Shown here: in pieces, positions 36,724 through 45,629 of the stretch
How positions within the stretch are numbered: position 1 is the first letter of the stretch
Layout: every line of letters starts with the position of its first letter
NCBI GenBank assembly: GCA_963737075.1
Contig: CAVTRI010000002.1
Span: 744,001 to 808,000, forward strand
Reading direction: 5' to 3'
Source: CAVTRI01 sp963737075
GTDB taxonomy: Bacteria; Actinomycetota; Acidimicrobiia; Acidimicrobiales; Palsa-688
DNA: 64,000 nucleotides
Position numbers and translations under genes: made by a program
The notes under the pieces: generated by a model
Databases searched by the model: none
Seen by the model: only the letters and a program-made list of their open reading frames with translations
Told to the model about the DNA's origin: nothing

Positions 36724-38762
36724 ACCGCCTCCTCATAGCCAACAGAGGGGAAATAGCCCGGCGCGTCGCCCGGGCGGCGGCCGCGATGGGAATCGAGTCG
36801 GTCGCGGTGTACGCCGAGAGCGATGCTGCCTCCCCGCTGATCAATGAAACGGATCGGGACGTGGCCCTGACCGGCGGCACAGCGGCGGAGACGTACCTCA
36901 ACATCGGGGCTCTCATCGACGCCGCCGCTCGCAGCGGTGCCGACGCCGTGCACCCGGGCTACGGGTTTCTCTCCGAGCGGGCCGCCTTCGCCCGGGCGGT
37001 CATCGACGCTGGCCTGACGTGGGTCGGCCCGCCGCCCGAGGTCATCGACGCCATGGGCGACAAGCTCAACGCCAAGCTGATGATGGGCGCCGCCGGCGTC
37101 CCGGTGCTGCCGTCAGTGGAGCTCGACGCTGACACGGCGACCGCCGGGGACCTTCAGTTCCCTGTGCTGGTCAAGGCGGCGGCCGGCGGTGGCGGCAAAG
37201 GGATGCGCGTCGTCGCGTCCGAAGCGGAGCTGGCCGACGCGGTGGCCGCCGCCCGGAGGGAGGCCCAGGCGGCCTTCGGCGACCCCACGGTGTTCGTGGA
37301 GCGCTACCTGACCACTGCCCGACATGTCGAGATCCAGATCCTGGCCGACCAATACGGGCAGGTTGTCCACTGCTTCGAGCGGGAGTGCTCGATCCAGCGC
37401 CGCCACCAGAAGGTCATTGAGGAAGCCCCCTCCCCCGCGGTCGACGACGACCTCCGAGACCGCATGGGCGCCGCCGCCGTCGCCGCCGCCAAGGCGGTCG
37501 GCTACGTCGGGGCAGGGACCGTGGAGTTCGTGCTGGAGCCGTCGGGCGACTTCTGGTTCCTCGAGGTCAACACCCGACTGCAGGTGGAGCACCCGGTCAC
37601 CGAGGCCGTTACGGGACTGGATCTCGTGCGCGAACAGCTTCTGGTCGCCGAAGGCCGCCCGCTCAGCGTCAGCCAGGCTGACCTGGCTGTCAGCGGCCAT
37701 GCGGTCGAAGCACGCCTGTACGCCGAGGACCCGGCGGCCGGCTTCCTGCCCGCCACCGGGACGCTCGTCGACTGGGCTCCTGCCGCCGATCCGCCTGTTC
37801 GGTGGGACAGCGGTGTGGAAGCCGGCAGCGTGATCGGCGTCGAGTGGGATCCGCTGCTGGCGAAGGTGATCGCCCATGCCCCCACCCGCGATGAGGCCGC
37901 CGGCCGGCTGGCGCTGGCGCTGGCCCGGACCCGGGTGCGGGGCGTGACGACCAACCGCGACTTCCTGGTGGCCGCGCTGCGCCACCCGGACTTCCTGGCT
38001 GGTGAGACGACGACGGCGTTTATCGAGCGGTCGCGGCCGGCGTTGCGCTGGGTCCCCGACAAGGGGCGGCTGCGCGACGCGGCGATCGCCGCCTCCCTTG
38101 CTGCCCAGCACCACGCACGCGAAGCGGCCCCGGTCCTGCGCAACCTGCCTACCGGGTGGCGGGTGAGCGTCATGCCGCCCCAACGCAGGGCGTACCGTCA
38201 CGAGGACACCGAGCTGACGGTCGCCTACCAGGCCCGAAGGGACGGGGCGTTCGACGTGACGGTCGGCGACTGGTCCGGGCTCGTACGCGTCGCAGAAGTA
38301 GCTGACCACCGGATCAGTCTGGACATGGAGGGCCGCCGGCTCACGGCACACGTCCTCGGCGATAAGGGAAGGGTGTGGGTCCAGACCAGTGACGGCGACG
38401 TTTCGCTGCACGAGATGCCGAGATTCCCCGAGCCCGAAACCGAAGCGGTGGCCGGCGCCCTTGTCGCACCCATGCCCGGCAAGGTGCTCGCCGTCGAAGT
38501 GCAAGCGGGCGACGCGGTAGAGGAGGGACAGCTGCTGGTGATCGTAGAGGCGATGAAAATGGAGCACCGCGTAACCGCCCCGCACAAGGGCGAAGTGGGG
38601 GAAGTGCGAGTGCGGGCGGGGGACCAGGTGACGGGCGGAGACCTGTTGATCGTGCTCGGTGGCGAGGGACGGGTGGCGCCGAGGGGAGGGACCCGCCGAC
38701 CGAAGGGAGGTGGGAGGGGTCCCACGGCGACAGGACCCGTCCCGGGAGCAGGGACGAAGTGA
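36720..38762 (+). CDS. Acyl-CoA carboxylase, biotin carboxylase/BCCP (alpha) subunit
   Basis: 680 aa. Biotin carboxylase domain (1-445): LLIANRGEIARRVARAA, HPGYGFLSERAAFA, KAAAGGGGKGMRVV, FERECSIQRRHQKVIEEAPSP, EVNTRLQVEHPVTE. A middle domain follows, then the biotinyl domain with VEAMKMEHRVTAPHKG, the Lys being the biotin site. It pairs with the preceding beta subunit. Odd: after the biotinyl domain ends (LLIVLGG) there is a 33-residue Gly/Arg/Pro-rich tail (EGRVAPRGGTRRPKGGGRG..) of low complexity not typical of the family. Stop overlaps the AtuA start. Confidence 0.94.
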   Translation: MNRLLIANRGEIARRVARAAAAMGIESVAVYAESDAASPLINETDRDVALTGGTAAETYLNIGALIDAAARSGADAVHPGYGFLSERAAFARAVIDAGLTWVGPPPEVIDAMGDKLNAKLMMGAAGVPVLPSVELDADTATAGDLQFPVLVKAAAGGGGKGMRVVASEAELADAVAAARREAQAAFGDPTVFVERYLTTARHVEIQILADQYGQVVHCFERECSIQRRHQKVIEEAPSPAVDDDLRDRMGAAAVAAAKAVGYVGAGTVEFVLEPSGDFWFLEVNTRLQVEHPVTEAVTGLDLVREQLLVAEGRPLSVSQADLAVSGHAVEARLYAEDPAAGFLPATGTLVDWAPAADPPVRWDSGVEAGSVIGVEWDPLLAKVIAHAPTRDEAAGRLALALARTRVRGVTTNRDFLVAALRHPDFLAGETTTAFIERSRPALRWVPDKGRLRDAAIAASLAAQHHAREAAPVLRNLPTGWRVSVMPPQRRAYRHEDTELTVAYQARRDGAFDVTVGDWSGLVRVAEVADHRISLDMEGRRLTAHVLGDKGRVWVQTSDGDVSLHEMPRFPEPETEAVAGALVAPMPGKVLAVEVQAGDAVEEGQLLVIVEAMKMEHRVTAPHKGEVGEVRVRAGDQVTGGDLLIVLGGEGRVAPRGGTRRPKGGGRGPTATGPVPGAGTK

Positions 38763-40516
38763 TGGCCGAGCCCATCCGCGTCGCGAATTGCAGCGGGTTT
38801 TATGGCGATCGCGTGTCGGCAGCAAGGGAGATGGTCGACGGCGGCCCCATCGATGTGTTGAGCGGTGACTGGCTGGCGGAGCTGACCATGCTGATCCTCG
38901 CCAAGGGCCGGGCGCGTGACCCGGCCGCCGGCTACGCCCGCACGTTCGTCATCCAGATGGAGCAGGTGATGGGCGACTGCCTCGACCGTGGCATCAAAGT
39001 GGTGTCCAACGCCGGCGGCCTGTCGCCGGCGGAGTGCGCGGCGGCCGTCGAGCGTGTTGCTGCGGGACTCGGGTTGCATCCGAGCATTGCGTACGTGGAA
39101 GGCGACAACCTGGTCCCCCGCCTCGACGAGCTCCGCGCCGCCGGCGTCGCCTTTTCCCATGCCGAAACCGGCGAACCCCTGGGTGACCGGCCGGTCATGA
39201 CGGCCAACGCCTACGTCGGGGGATGGGGCATCGCCGACGCCCTCGCCCGGGGTGCCGACATCGTCATCACCGGGCGGGTGACCGACGCCGCGCTGGTCGT
39301 CGGGCCGGCCGCCTGGCACCACGCCTGGTCGATCGACGACTGGGACGCCCTGGCCGGCGCCGTGGTCGCCGGCCACGTCATCGAGTGCGGCGCCCAGGCG
39401 ACCGGCGGCAACTACGCCTTCTTCACCGAGGTTCCAGGCCTCCAGCATCCCGGCTTCCCCATCGCCGAGGTCGCCGCCGACGGATCGTCGGTCATCACCA
39501 AGCACCCCAGACACGGCGGCCAGGTGTCGGTGGGCACCGTGACCGCCCAGCTCCTGTATGAGATCGGCGGGCCGCAATACCACAACCCCGACGTGACCGC
39601 CCGCTTCGACAGCATCCGGCTCACCCAGGTGGGCCCCGACCGGGTGCGCATCGACGGTGTGCGCGGCGACTCGCCGCCGCCGACCTCGAAAATGGCCATC
39701 AACTTCGAAGGCGGCTATCGCACGACCACCACCTTGTTCCTTACCGGCCTCGACATCGAGGCCAAGGCGGCGCTGGTGGAGCAGGCCCTGTGGGCCGAAG
39801 TTGACCGCAGCAGTTTCGCGTCCGTAGACGTGCAGCTGTTGCGCACCGACCAGGCCGACCCGCCGACGAATGAGGCGGCGGTGGCGCAGCTACGCATCAC
39901 CGTCAAGGACGCGGACGAACGCAAAGTGGGGCGGGCGTTTTCGGCCAAGGTGACAGAGCTCGGGCTGTCGAGCTACCCGGGCCTGTTCGGAGGTGGGCCG
40001 GCGGGCTCGCAGAGCTACGGCGTGTACTGGCCAGCGTTGGTGCCCGCCGACCTGGTGTGGCAGGAGGTGGTCGTCGACGGCAAGCGCTCCGTCGTCGACC
40101 CCGTGTTGCCTCCTTCCCCGCCGGTCGTGGCGTCGGTCACGCCCGTGCCGGTTGCCAAGGCGCCTGGCGGGCGGGTGACGAAGTCACCGCTCGGCCGGGT
40201 CGCGGGCGCCCGCAGCGGCGACAAAGGTGGCAACGCCAACCTGGGCGTCTGGGCCCGCACCGATCCCGGATACGCCTGGCTGGCCGACAAGCTGACCGTC
40301 GCCCGGCTGCAAGAGCTGCTGCCAGAGACCGCTCCGCTCGAAGTACGCCGCTACGACCTGCCCAACCTGCGAGCGCTCAACTTCGTGATCGTCGGGCTGC
40401 TCGGCGAAGGCGTGGCCTCCAGCACCCGCCTGGACGGCCAAGCAAAAAGCCTCGGCGAGTATCTGCGGGCCAAGCTGGTGGACATTCCCGTGTCGCTGCT
40501 CGAGGAGAATCTCTAG
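38762..40516 (+). CDS. AtuA-family (DUF1446) acyclic-terpene-utilisation protein
   Basis: 584 aa from ATG 38762, overlapping the carboxylase stop (GTGATGG). Begins IRVANCSGFYGDRVSAAREMVDGGPIDVLSGDWLAELTM, the family signature; further conserved parts are ADIVITGRVTDAALVVGPAAWHH and ATGGNYAFFTEVPGLQHPGFPIAEV. The last 100 residues (GRVAGARSGDKGGNANLGVWAR) match the separate AtuA C-terminal domain, fused here as in other actinobacterial members. AtuA is encoded with geranyl-CoA carboxylase in Pseudomonas citronellol degradation; its reaction is unknown. Supports an isoprenoid or branched-acid route. Confidence 0.85.
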   Translation: MAEPIRVANCSGFYGDRVSAAREMVDGGPIDVLSGDWLAELTMLILAKGRARDPAAGYARTFVIQMEQVMGDCLDRGIKVVSNAGGLSPAECAAAVERVAAGLGLHPSIAYVEGDNLVPRLDELRAAGVAFSHAETGEPLGDRPVMTANAYVGGWGIADALARGADIVITGRVTDAALVVGPAAWHHAWSIDDWDALAGAVVAGHVIECGAQATGGNYAFFTEVPGLQHPGFPIAEVAADGSSVITKHPRHGGQVSVGTVTAQLLYEIGGPQYHNPDVTARFDSIRLTQVGPDRVRIDGVRGDSPPPTSKMAINFEGGYRTTTTLFLTGLDIEAKAALVEQALWAEVDRSSFASVDVQLLRTDQADPPTNEAAVAQLRITVKDADERKVGRAFSAKVTELGLSSYPGLFGGGPAGSQSYGVYWPALVPADLVWQEVVVDGKRSVVDPVLPPSPPVVASVTPVPVAKAPGGRVTKSPLGRVAGARSGDKGGNANLGVWARTDPGYAWLADKLTVARLQELLPETAPLEVRRYDLPNLRALNFVIVGLLGEGVASSTRLDGQAKSLGEYLRAKLVDIPVSLLEENL

Positions 40517-41269
40517 ATGCGCTACGAGGTCGAAGGCGGGTTGGCCACGATCACCATGGACCACGTCGACAACCGCAACGCCCTCACTCCCGAACTGCTC
40601 CACGGGCTCGGCACCGAACTGGAGCGTGCCCTCGCCGCCGCCGACGTGCGGGTGATCGTGCTGACCAATGACGGCCCGGCGTTTTGCGCCGGCGCCGACC
40701 TGAAAGGCGGCAGAGGCGCGGCGCCCGGCGGCGGGTATACGCTTCCCGAGATCCTGACGCGGATGCAGGACGCGCCCAAGCCGGTGGTGGGCCGGATCGC
40801 CGGGCACTGCATGGGCGGTGGCGTCGGCCTGGCCGCCGGGTGCGACCTGTCGATCGCCGCCGACGACGTGCGCTTCGGGTTCACCGAGGTCCGCGTCGGG
40901 GTGGCGCCCGCCGTCATATCGGTCGTCGTGCTGCCAAAGCTGCGGCGGGGCGACGCGCTGGAGCTGTTCCTGACCGGTGAGCGCATCTCTGCGGCCCGGG
41001 CGGCGGAGGTCGGCTTGATCACCGAGGTCGCTCCTCGCCAGTCGCTCGACGAGGCCGTCGCTTCATTGGTCGACAAGCTGGTCGCCGGCGGCCCTCGTGC
41101 TCTCGAAGCCGCAAAGGAACTGGTACGCGTGGTGCCCGGACTCCCCCGGGACGACGCGTTCAGCTGGACGGCGCAGCGCTCGGCGGAGCTGTTCGGATCC
41201 GAGGAGGCAGCGGAAGGCATGGCGGCCTTCCGGGATCGCCGACCGGCGGCCTGGGTGCGCAGGCGCTGA
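40517..41269 (+). CDS. Enoyl-CoA hydratase/isomerase family protein
   Basis: 250 aa crotonase fold. VDNRNALTPELL, GPAFCAGADLKGGRG (first oxyanion-hole strand) and GHCMGGGVGLAAGCDLSIAADDVRFGFTEVRVGVAP with the catalytic Glu. It starts immediately after the AtuA stop with no gap. By context it would hydrate the glutaconyl-type product of the carboxylase (methylglutaconyl- or isohexenylglutaconyl-CoA), in the manner of LiuC/AtuE; specificity is inferred. Confidence 0.88.
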   Translation: MRYEVEGGLATITMDHVDNRNALTPELLHGLGTELERALAAADVRVIVLTNDGPAFCAGADLKGGRGAAPGGGYTLPEILTRMQDAPKPVVGRIAGHCMGGGVGLAAGCDLSIAADDVRFGFTEVRVGVAPAVISVVVLPKLRRGDALELFLTGERISAARAAEVGLITEVAPRQSLDEAVASLVDKLVAGGPRALEAAKELVRVVPGLPRDDAFSWTAQRSAELFGSEEAAEGMAAFRDRRPAAWVRRR

Positions 41270-41270
41270 T

Positions 41271-42047
41271 ATGCCTGCCGTGGGGCTGCTTCATCCAGGG
41301 GACATGGGCGGCGGCCTCGCCCGCTCGTGGGTGACGGCCGGACAGGCGGTGGGGTGGGCGTCGAAGGACCGGAGTCCGGCGACGCGGCAGCGGGCTGAGC
41401 AGGCGGGCGCCAACGACTGCGGCACCACCGCCGAGCTGACCGCCGCCTGCGACCTCATCGTGTCGGTGTGCCCACCGCAGTTCGCCCTCGATGTCGCCCA
41501 CGAGGTGTCAGCCACAGGGTTTGGCGGGACCTACGTGGACGCCAACGCGATCTCGCCGTCGACGGCCCGGATGGTGGAGGCCGCTGTACAGGCCGCCCGG
41601 TTCGTCGACGGCGGCATCGTCGGCCCACCTCCCGTCACTCCGGGCACCACCCGCCTCTATCTGTCCGGGCCGGAGGCCATCGAGGTGAGCGCCAGGCTCG
41701 CCACCGTCGAGCTAGAGGTGCACGTCGTCTCCGAGCGGATCGGGGCGGCGTCGGCGCTGAAGCTGGCCTACGCGGCGTGGACGAAGGGCACCGCCGCGCT
41801 GTTGCTGGCCATCCGGGCGGCGGCGGTCGCCGAGGGCGTCGAGGCGCCGCTCCTGGAGGAGTGGCGCACCTCACAGCCGACCCTGGCCGAGCGGTCGCTG
41901 GGCGCCGCCCGCTCGGGGGCGTCCAAGGGGTGGAGGTGGGTGCCGGAGATGGAGGAGATCGCCGCCATGTTCGAGGCCGCCCAACTGCCCGGCGGCTTCC
42001 ATCACGCGGCAGCCGACGTCTTCGCCCGGTTGCCATGGCAGCCGTGA
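41271..42047 (+). CDS. NAD(P)-binding 6-phosphogluconate-dehydrogenase-like protein with DUF1932-type C-terminus
   Basis: 258 aa. Rossmann start VGLLHPGDMGGGLARSWVTAG, then SVCPPQFALDVA, YVDANAISPSTARMVEAA and FVDGGIVGPPPVTPGTTRLYLSG, typical of the beta-hydroxyacid-dehydrogenase-like family; the C-terminal helical domain has the KLAYAAWTKGTAALLLAIRAAA helix with a conserved Lys. Substrate unknown. It starts 1 nt after the hydratase stop, at the end of the carboxylase operon. Confidence 0.82.
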   Translation: MPAVGLLHPGDMGGGLARSWVTAGQAVGWASKDRSPATRQRAEQAGANDCGTTAELTAACDLIVSVCPPQFALDVAHEVSATGFGGTYVDANAISPSTARMVEAAVQAARFVDGGIVGPPPVTPGTTRLYLSGPEAIEVSARLATVELEVHVVSERIGAASALKLAYAAWTKGTAALLLAIRAAAVAEGVEAPLLEEWRTSQPTLAERSLGAARSGASKGWRWVPEMEEIAAMFEAAQLPGGFHHAAADVFARLPWQP

Positions 42048-42068
42048 CGGGCGCGGCTGGAGCGGATT

Positions 42069-43394
42069 CTGGCGCAAGGGGCGGAGTGGCGCAACTGGGC
42101 CGGGACGCAGCAGGCGTCCGGCGTCGAGGTCGTCCACCCCGCCGACAGCGACGAGGTCGTCGCCCTGGTCCGGGCGGCCGCCAACGCCGGTCGCCGGGTG
42201 AAAGCCATCGGCTCAGGGCATTCGTTTACTGGCATCGGGCGGCCGGAGGACATCCAGGTGGTCCTCGACGGTATGACGGGGATCCGGTCGGCGAGTAGCG
42301 AGACCGGGCTGGTCACGGTGCTGGCCGGTACGCCGCTCCGCCAGTTGAACGATGACCTCGCCCCCCTCGGGCTGGCCATGACCAACCTGGGCGACATCGA
42401 CGTGCAAACGATCTCCGGCGCCATTTCGACGAGCACGCACGGGACCGGCAAACGCTTTCCCGGGCTGGGTGCCCAGGTCGCCGGCCTTGAGATGGTGCTG
42501 GCAGACGGATCGGTCGTCACCTGTTCCGCCGCCAAGCGCCGCGAGCTGTGGTCGGCCGGCCGGGTCGGCCTGGGTGCCCTCGGGCTCGTCACGTCGGTCA
42601 CTCTGCAGACGGTTCCCGCCTTCACCATGCGGGCCGAAGAGGGACCGATGGGCCTCGACGAGCTGCTGAGCCGTTTCGATGAGCTTGCGGACACCACCGA
42701 TCACTTCGAGGCCTACTGGTTTCCGCACACCAGGCGGACGCTGGTGAAGCGCAACGTCCGCCTTTCCTCTTCGGACGAGGCGCTGGCGCCGCTCCGGCCG
42801 TGGAAGGAGTGGTGGGACGACGAGTTCATGTCCAACACGGTGTTCGGCTGGACGATTGCCCTCGGCCGGAAGCTTCCCTCGATGGTTCCGCCGCTCAACC
42901 GATTCGCATCCCGAGCGCTCGGGAGCCGCACGTTCACGGACCGGTCGGACAAGGTGTTCACCTCGCCGCGGCGGGTCAGGTTCTCCGAGATGGAGTACGC
43001 GGTGCCGCAGGAAGCAGCCACCGAGGTGATCGGCGAGGTGGTGGAGGTGATCGAGCGGTCCGGCATGCACATCGCCTTCCCGGTCGAGTTTCGGGTGTCA
43101 GCCGCTGACGACATCCCGCTGTCGTTGGCGTCGGGCCGCGACAGCGCCTATCTGGCCTTCCATCTGCCCGCCGGCGCCGACTACCGCCGGTACTTCTCAC
43201 TCGTGGCTTCGGTGCTGGACCGCTACGCCGGCCGCCCCCACTGGGGGAAGCTGCACGAGCTGGACGCCGAGACGCTGCGAGGCCGGTACCCCCGCTTCGA
43301 GGAGTTCGTCGCCATCCGCGACCGGGTCGACCCGCACGGGGTGTGGTCCAACCCCTACCTGGACCGGGTGCTGGGGCCGCCGCCGGCGCGTTAG
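42069..43394 (+). CDS. FAD-linked alditol/D-arabinono-1,4-lactone oxidase family protein
   Basis: About 441 aa. VAO-type FAD domain: GAEWRNWAGTQQ, RRVKAIGSGHSFTGIGRPEDIQ, TNLGDIDVQTISGAISTSTHGTGKRFPGLGAQV, and a C-terminal substrate domain ending RPHWGKLHELDAETL, YPRFEEF. It oxidises a polyol or aldonolactone with O2. The start is uncertain: no ATG, GTG or TTG exists in frame between the previous stop (TGA 42045) and the conserved N-terminus. CTG at 42069 has GGAG six nt upstream; ATT 42066 or CTG 42057 are alternatives. A GTG start at 42198 would delete the conserved WRNWAG region. Confidence 0.82.
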   Translation: MAQGAEWRNWAGTQQASGVEVVHPADSDEVVALVRAAANAGRRVKAIGSGHSFTGIGRPEDIQVVLDGMTGIRSASSETGLVTVLAGTPLRQLNDDLAPLGLAMTNLGDIDVQTISGAISTSTHGTGKRFPGLGAQVAGLEMVLADGSVVTCSAAKRRELWSAGRVGLGALGLVTSVTLQTVPAFTMRAEEGPMGLDELLSRFDELADTTDHFEAYWFPHTRRTLVKRNVRLSSSDEALAPLRPWKEWWDDEFMSNTVFGWTIALGRKLPSMVPPLNRFASRALGSRTFTDRSDKVFTSPRRVRFSEMEYAVPQEAATEVIGEVVEVIERSGMHIAFPVEFRVSAADDIPLSLASGRDSAYLAFHLPAGADYRRYFSLVASVLDRYAGRPHWGKLHELDAETLRGRYPRFEEFVAIRDRVDPHGVWSNPYLDRVLGPPPAR

Positions 43395-43879
43395 GCGGGA
43401 CGCGCCAGGCCCTCGATGACCTCTGCCCCGGGAACGGCGGCCAGCGCCGCGGGAGCGAGGCGAATCTTGGCCGAGCGCGTGCCGGCGCCGACCACGACCC
43501 GCTCGCGCGCCATGACCGCGGCGTCGATCCATACCGGCAGGCCGTCGGGCAGCCCGAATGGCGTCACCCCTCCGACCTGCATGCCCGTCAGCGCGACCGT
43601 GTCCTCGGCGCTGGCAAACGACACCTTCTTGGCGCCGATCCGCCGGCGGATGAGGCCGTTGACGTCGAGGCGAGTGGTCGCCAATGCCACGCACGCAACG
43701 AACTTCGGAGGTTCTCCCCTGCTGCCCACCACGATGGCGTTGGCGGAGTCGGCCGGGTCGATGCCGTACCGCTCGCAGAACGCAGCCGTGTCGGCGAAGG
43801 CCGGGTCACAGTCGAGCACGTCGTAGGCGGCACCCAGGCTGTGGAGGGCCGCCAGCACCCCGGTGTCAGCGGTCATCAT
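43391..43879 (-). CDS. YbaK/EbsC-type aminoacyl-tRNA deacylase domain protein
   Basis: 162 aa. Single YbaK domain: FADTAAFCERYGIDPADSANAIVVG, PKFVACVALATTRLDVNGLIRRRIGAKKVSFASAEDTVALTGMQVGGVTPFGLP with the conserved Lys and GG-TPFG substrate loop. Members deacylate mischarged Cys- or Pro-tRNA. Convergent with the flavin oxidase, whose end it overlaps by 4 nt. Start overlaps the upstream TetR stop. Confidence 0.87.
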   Translation of the reverse strand: MMTADTGVLAALHSLGAAYDVLDCDPAFADTAAFCERYGIDPADSANAIVVGSRGEPPKFVACVALATTRLDVNGLIRRRIGAKKVSFASAEDTVALTGMQVGGVTPFGLPDGLPVWIDAAVMARERVVVGAGTRSAKIRLAPAALAAVPGAEVIEGLARPA

Positions 43880-44561
43880 TCACGTACGACGCCACCCCGC
43901 GAAGCAGGATGTCGAGGCCCCACTCGAAGCGCTGGTCCGAATCGCCCATCACCATGGCGCCCGCCATGCTGGTAATCGTCGGAAATCTGTCGGGAGGCAG
44001 GCTGGCGAACCAGGCGCCCATGGTCTCCGGGTCGGCCATGGTCCCCTGGGTAGCCACCATCGTCTCCTCGTACACAAAGGCGCCGAGGTAGAGCCCGAAC
44101 AGATCGCCGACGAACGCCGCCAGCCAGTCGGGGAGACCGGCCTTGCGGAGGACGGTGAGCCCCCGTTCCATGTGCTCCAGGAACCGGGGTCCGACCGGCA
44201 CACGTCCCATGCTCAGCACGCCCCACCCGGCGTGGCGGCGGCCGAGGTCGCGCACCGCCATCGCGAAGCGCTTCATCTGCTCCTGCCACGGGCTGCCGTC
44301 GTCGACGAGCGGCGGCACCTCAGCGAACAGCTCGTCCAGCACCAGCTGAATCAGTTCCTCCTTGTTGGCGACGTGCCCGTACAGAGAGCCGGCGGTCACG
44401 CCGAGCTCCTCCGCGACCCGCCGCATGGTCAGGCCCTCGGCGCCGTCCCGGTCGAGGACGCGGATCGCGGCCTCCACCACCGCATCGCGTTCGAGCACCG
44501 GACGAGGCGGGCGGGCGGGCCGCGGTGGCGAGATCCACGGGGGAGCCGGGACGTCGGTCAC
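43866..44561 (-). CDS. TetR-family regulator with TetR_C-type ligand domain
   Basis: 231 aa from GTG 44561 (VTDVPAPPWISPP). HTH: RDAVVEAAIRVLDRDGAEGLTMRRVAEELGVTAGSLYGHVANKEELIQLVLDELF. The C-terminal domain (DLGRRHAGWGVLSMGRVPVGPRFLEHMERGLTVL) resembles the tetracycline-repressor class. Divergent from a DrrAB-like ABC exporter, the common arrangement for a drug-responsive repressor. Palindromes in the 68-bp gap are candidate operators. Confidence 0.88.
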   Translation of the reverse strand: MTDVPAPPWISPPRPARPPRPVLERDAVVEAAIRVLDRDGAEGLTMRRVAEELGVTAGSLYGHVANKEELIQLVLDELFAEVPPLVDDGSPWQEQMKRFAMAVRDLGRRHAGWGVLSMGRVPVGPRFLEHMERGLTVLRKAGLPDWLAAFVGDLFGLYLGAFVYEETMVATQGTMADPETMGAWFASLPPDRFPTITSMAGAMVMGDSDQRFEWGLDILLRGVASYVNDDR

Positions 44562-44582
44562 GATGAACAGCGTAGTCTGACT

Positions 44583-44630
44583 GAACATTGTTCTTGACTT
44601 GAACGGTGTTTTCGAATAAACAGTGTTCAA
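44583..44630. promoter_or_regulatory. Candidate TetR operators in the exporter divergent promoter
   Basis: A perfect 11-bp palindrome GAACATTGTTC lies at 44583-44593. A second, wider inverted repeat TTGAAC (44599-44604) / GTTCAA (44625-44630) ends at the exporter ATG. Shared GAAC/GTTC half-sites suggest one regulator binding both. The AT-rich stretch between them is where the two promoters must lie. Confidence 0.5.
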
Positions 44631-45629
44631 TGACTCAAACAACGTTCGCCGTCGCCGCGCACGAGCTGCGCAAGACCTACCGGGCACGTAAGCGCGGGCA
44701 GTCGGATGTGACCGCGTTGGACGGGCTGGGCTTCTCCGTGCCTTCCGGGCAGGTGTTCGCCCTGCTGGGCCCCAACGGGGCGGGCAAGTCGACGACCGTC
44801 CGCATCCTGACCACGCTCACCCGCCCCGATGCCGGCCGGGCATGGGTGGCGGGCCGGGACGTCGTGCGAGATCCGGCCGCCGTCCGGGCGCAGATCGGCG
44901 TCGTCACCCAGGCGTCAGGTTCGCTCGTGCACCTGACCGGCCGGGAGAACCTGATGCTTCAGGGCCGCATCTTCGGCCTCGGGGGCCGCGCGCTCGACCA
45001 CCGCGTCGAAGCGCTCCTCGACCACTTCGACCTGGGCGGCGCCGCGGACCGCGTCGTCCGCGGGTACTCGGGCGGGATGCAGCGGCGCCTCGATATTGCG
45101 ATCGGCCTGGTGCACCGCCCGCGCATCCTTTTCCTCGACGAACCCACCACCGGTCTCGACCCCGAAGCCCGCAGATTGACGTGGGCCGCCCTGGGCGACA
45201 TCGCCGGCCAGCAGGAGCTGACGGTGGTGCTCACCACGCATTACCTGGAGGAGGCCGACACCTTCGCCGCCGCCGTCGCCATCGTCGACCGAGGGCAGGT
45301 CGTCATCGAGGGCAATCCCGACCAGCTGAAGCGAGCTCTGCGCGGCGACACCGTTCACATCGAACTGCCCTCCCCCGACGTCGCCGCCCAGGCATCGCCC
45401 GTCGTCGACGCCGCCCTGGGCACGTCGGCGATGCCGGACGGGCTCAGCCTGGTCGCCCAGGTGGCCGACGGGGCCCGGGCGTTGCCCGTCGTGCTCGGAG
45501 CGCTCGACTCCGCCGGCGTCCCGGGTGGCGTCGGTGCGCGTGGCCCGGCCGTCGCTGGATCAGGTGTATCTGCACTATGCGGGGCGTTCGTTCGCCGCCG
45601 CCGCCAACAGGGAGGAGGTGGCGGTGTGA
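44630..45629 (+). pseudogene. DrrA-like ABC exporter ATPase, frameshifted near its C-terminus
   Basis: About 333 aa if corrected. ATPase motifs intact: LLGPNGAGKSTTVRILTTL (Walker A), VVRGYSGGMQRRLDIAIGLV (signature), RILFLDEPTTGLDPEAR (Walker B), VVLTTHYLEEAD. After LDSAGVP the frame breaks; removing one G in the CCCGGGTGG run (45523-45525) restores SVRVARPSLDQVYLHYAGRSF, the normal DrrA C-terminus, ending at TGA 45627-45629 which overlaps the permease GTG. Without correction the frame runs straight into the permease, giving an apparent ATPase-permease fusion. ATG 44630 is the first start after the operator. Either a real lesion or an assembly error. Confidence 0.85.

Noticed and set aside
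42044..42100. GTG at 42044 as start of the flavin oxidase
   Set aside because: It is in a different reading frame from the conserved WRNWAG region.
30104..43394. Catabolic region as a horizontally acquired island
   Set aside because: Composition and start-codon use look like the rest of the window, and no integrase, tRNA or boundary repeats of island type were seen; only the small palindromic elements are present.
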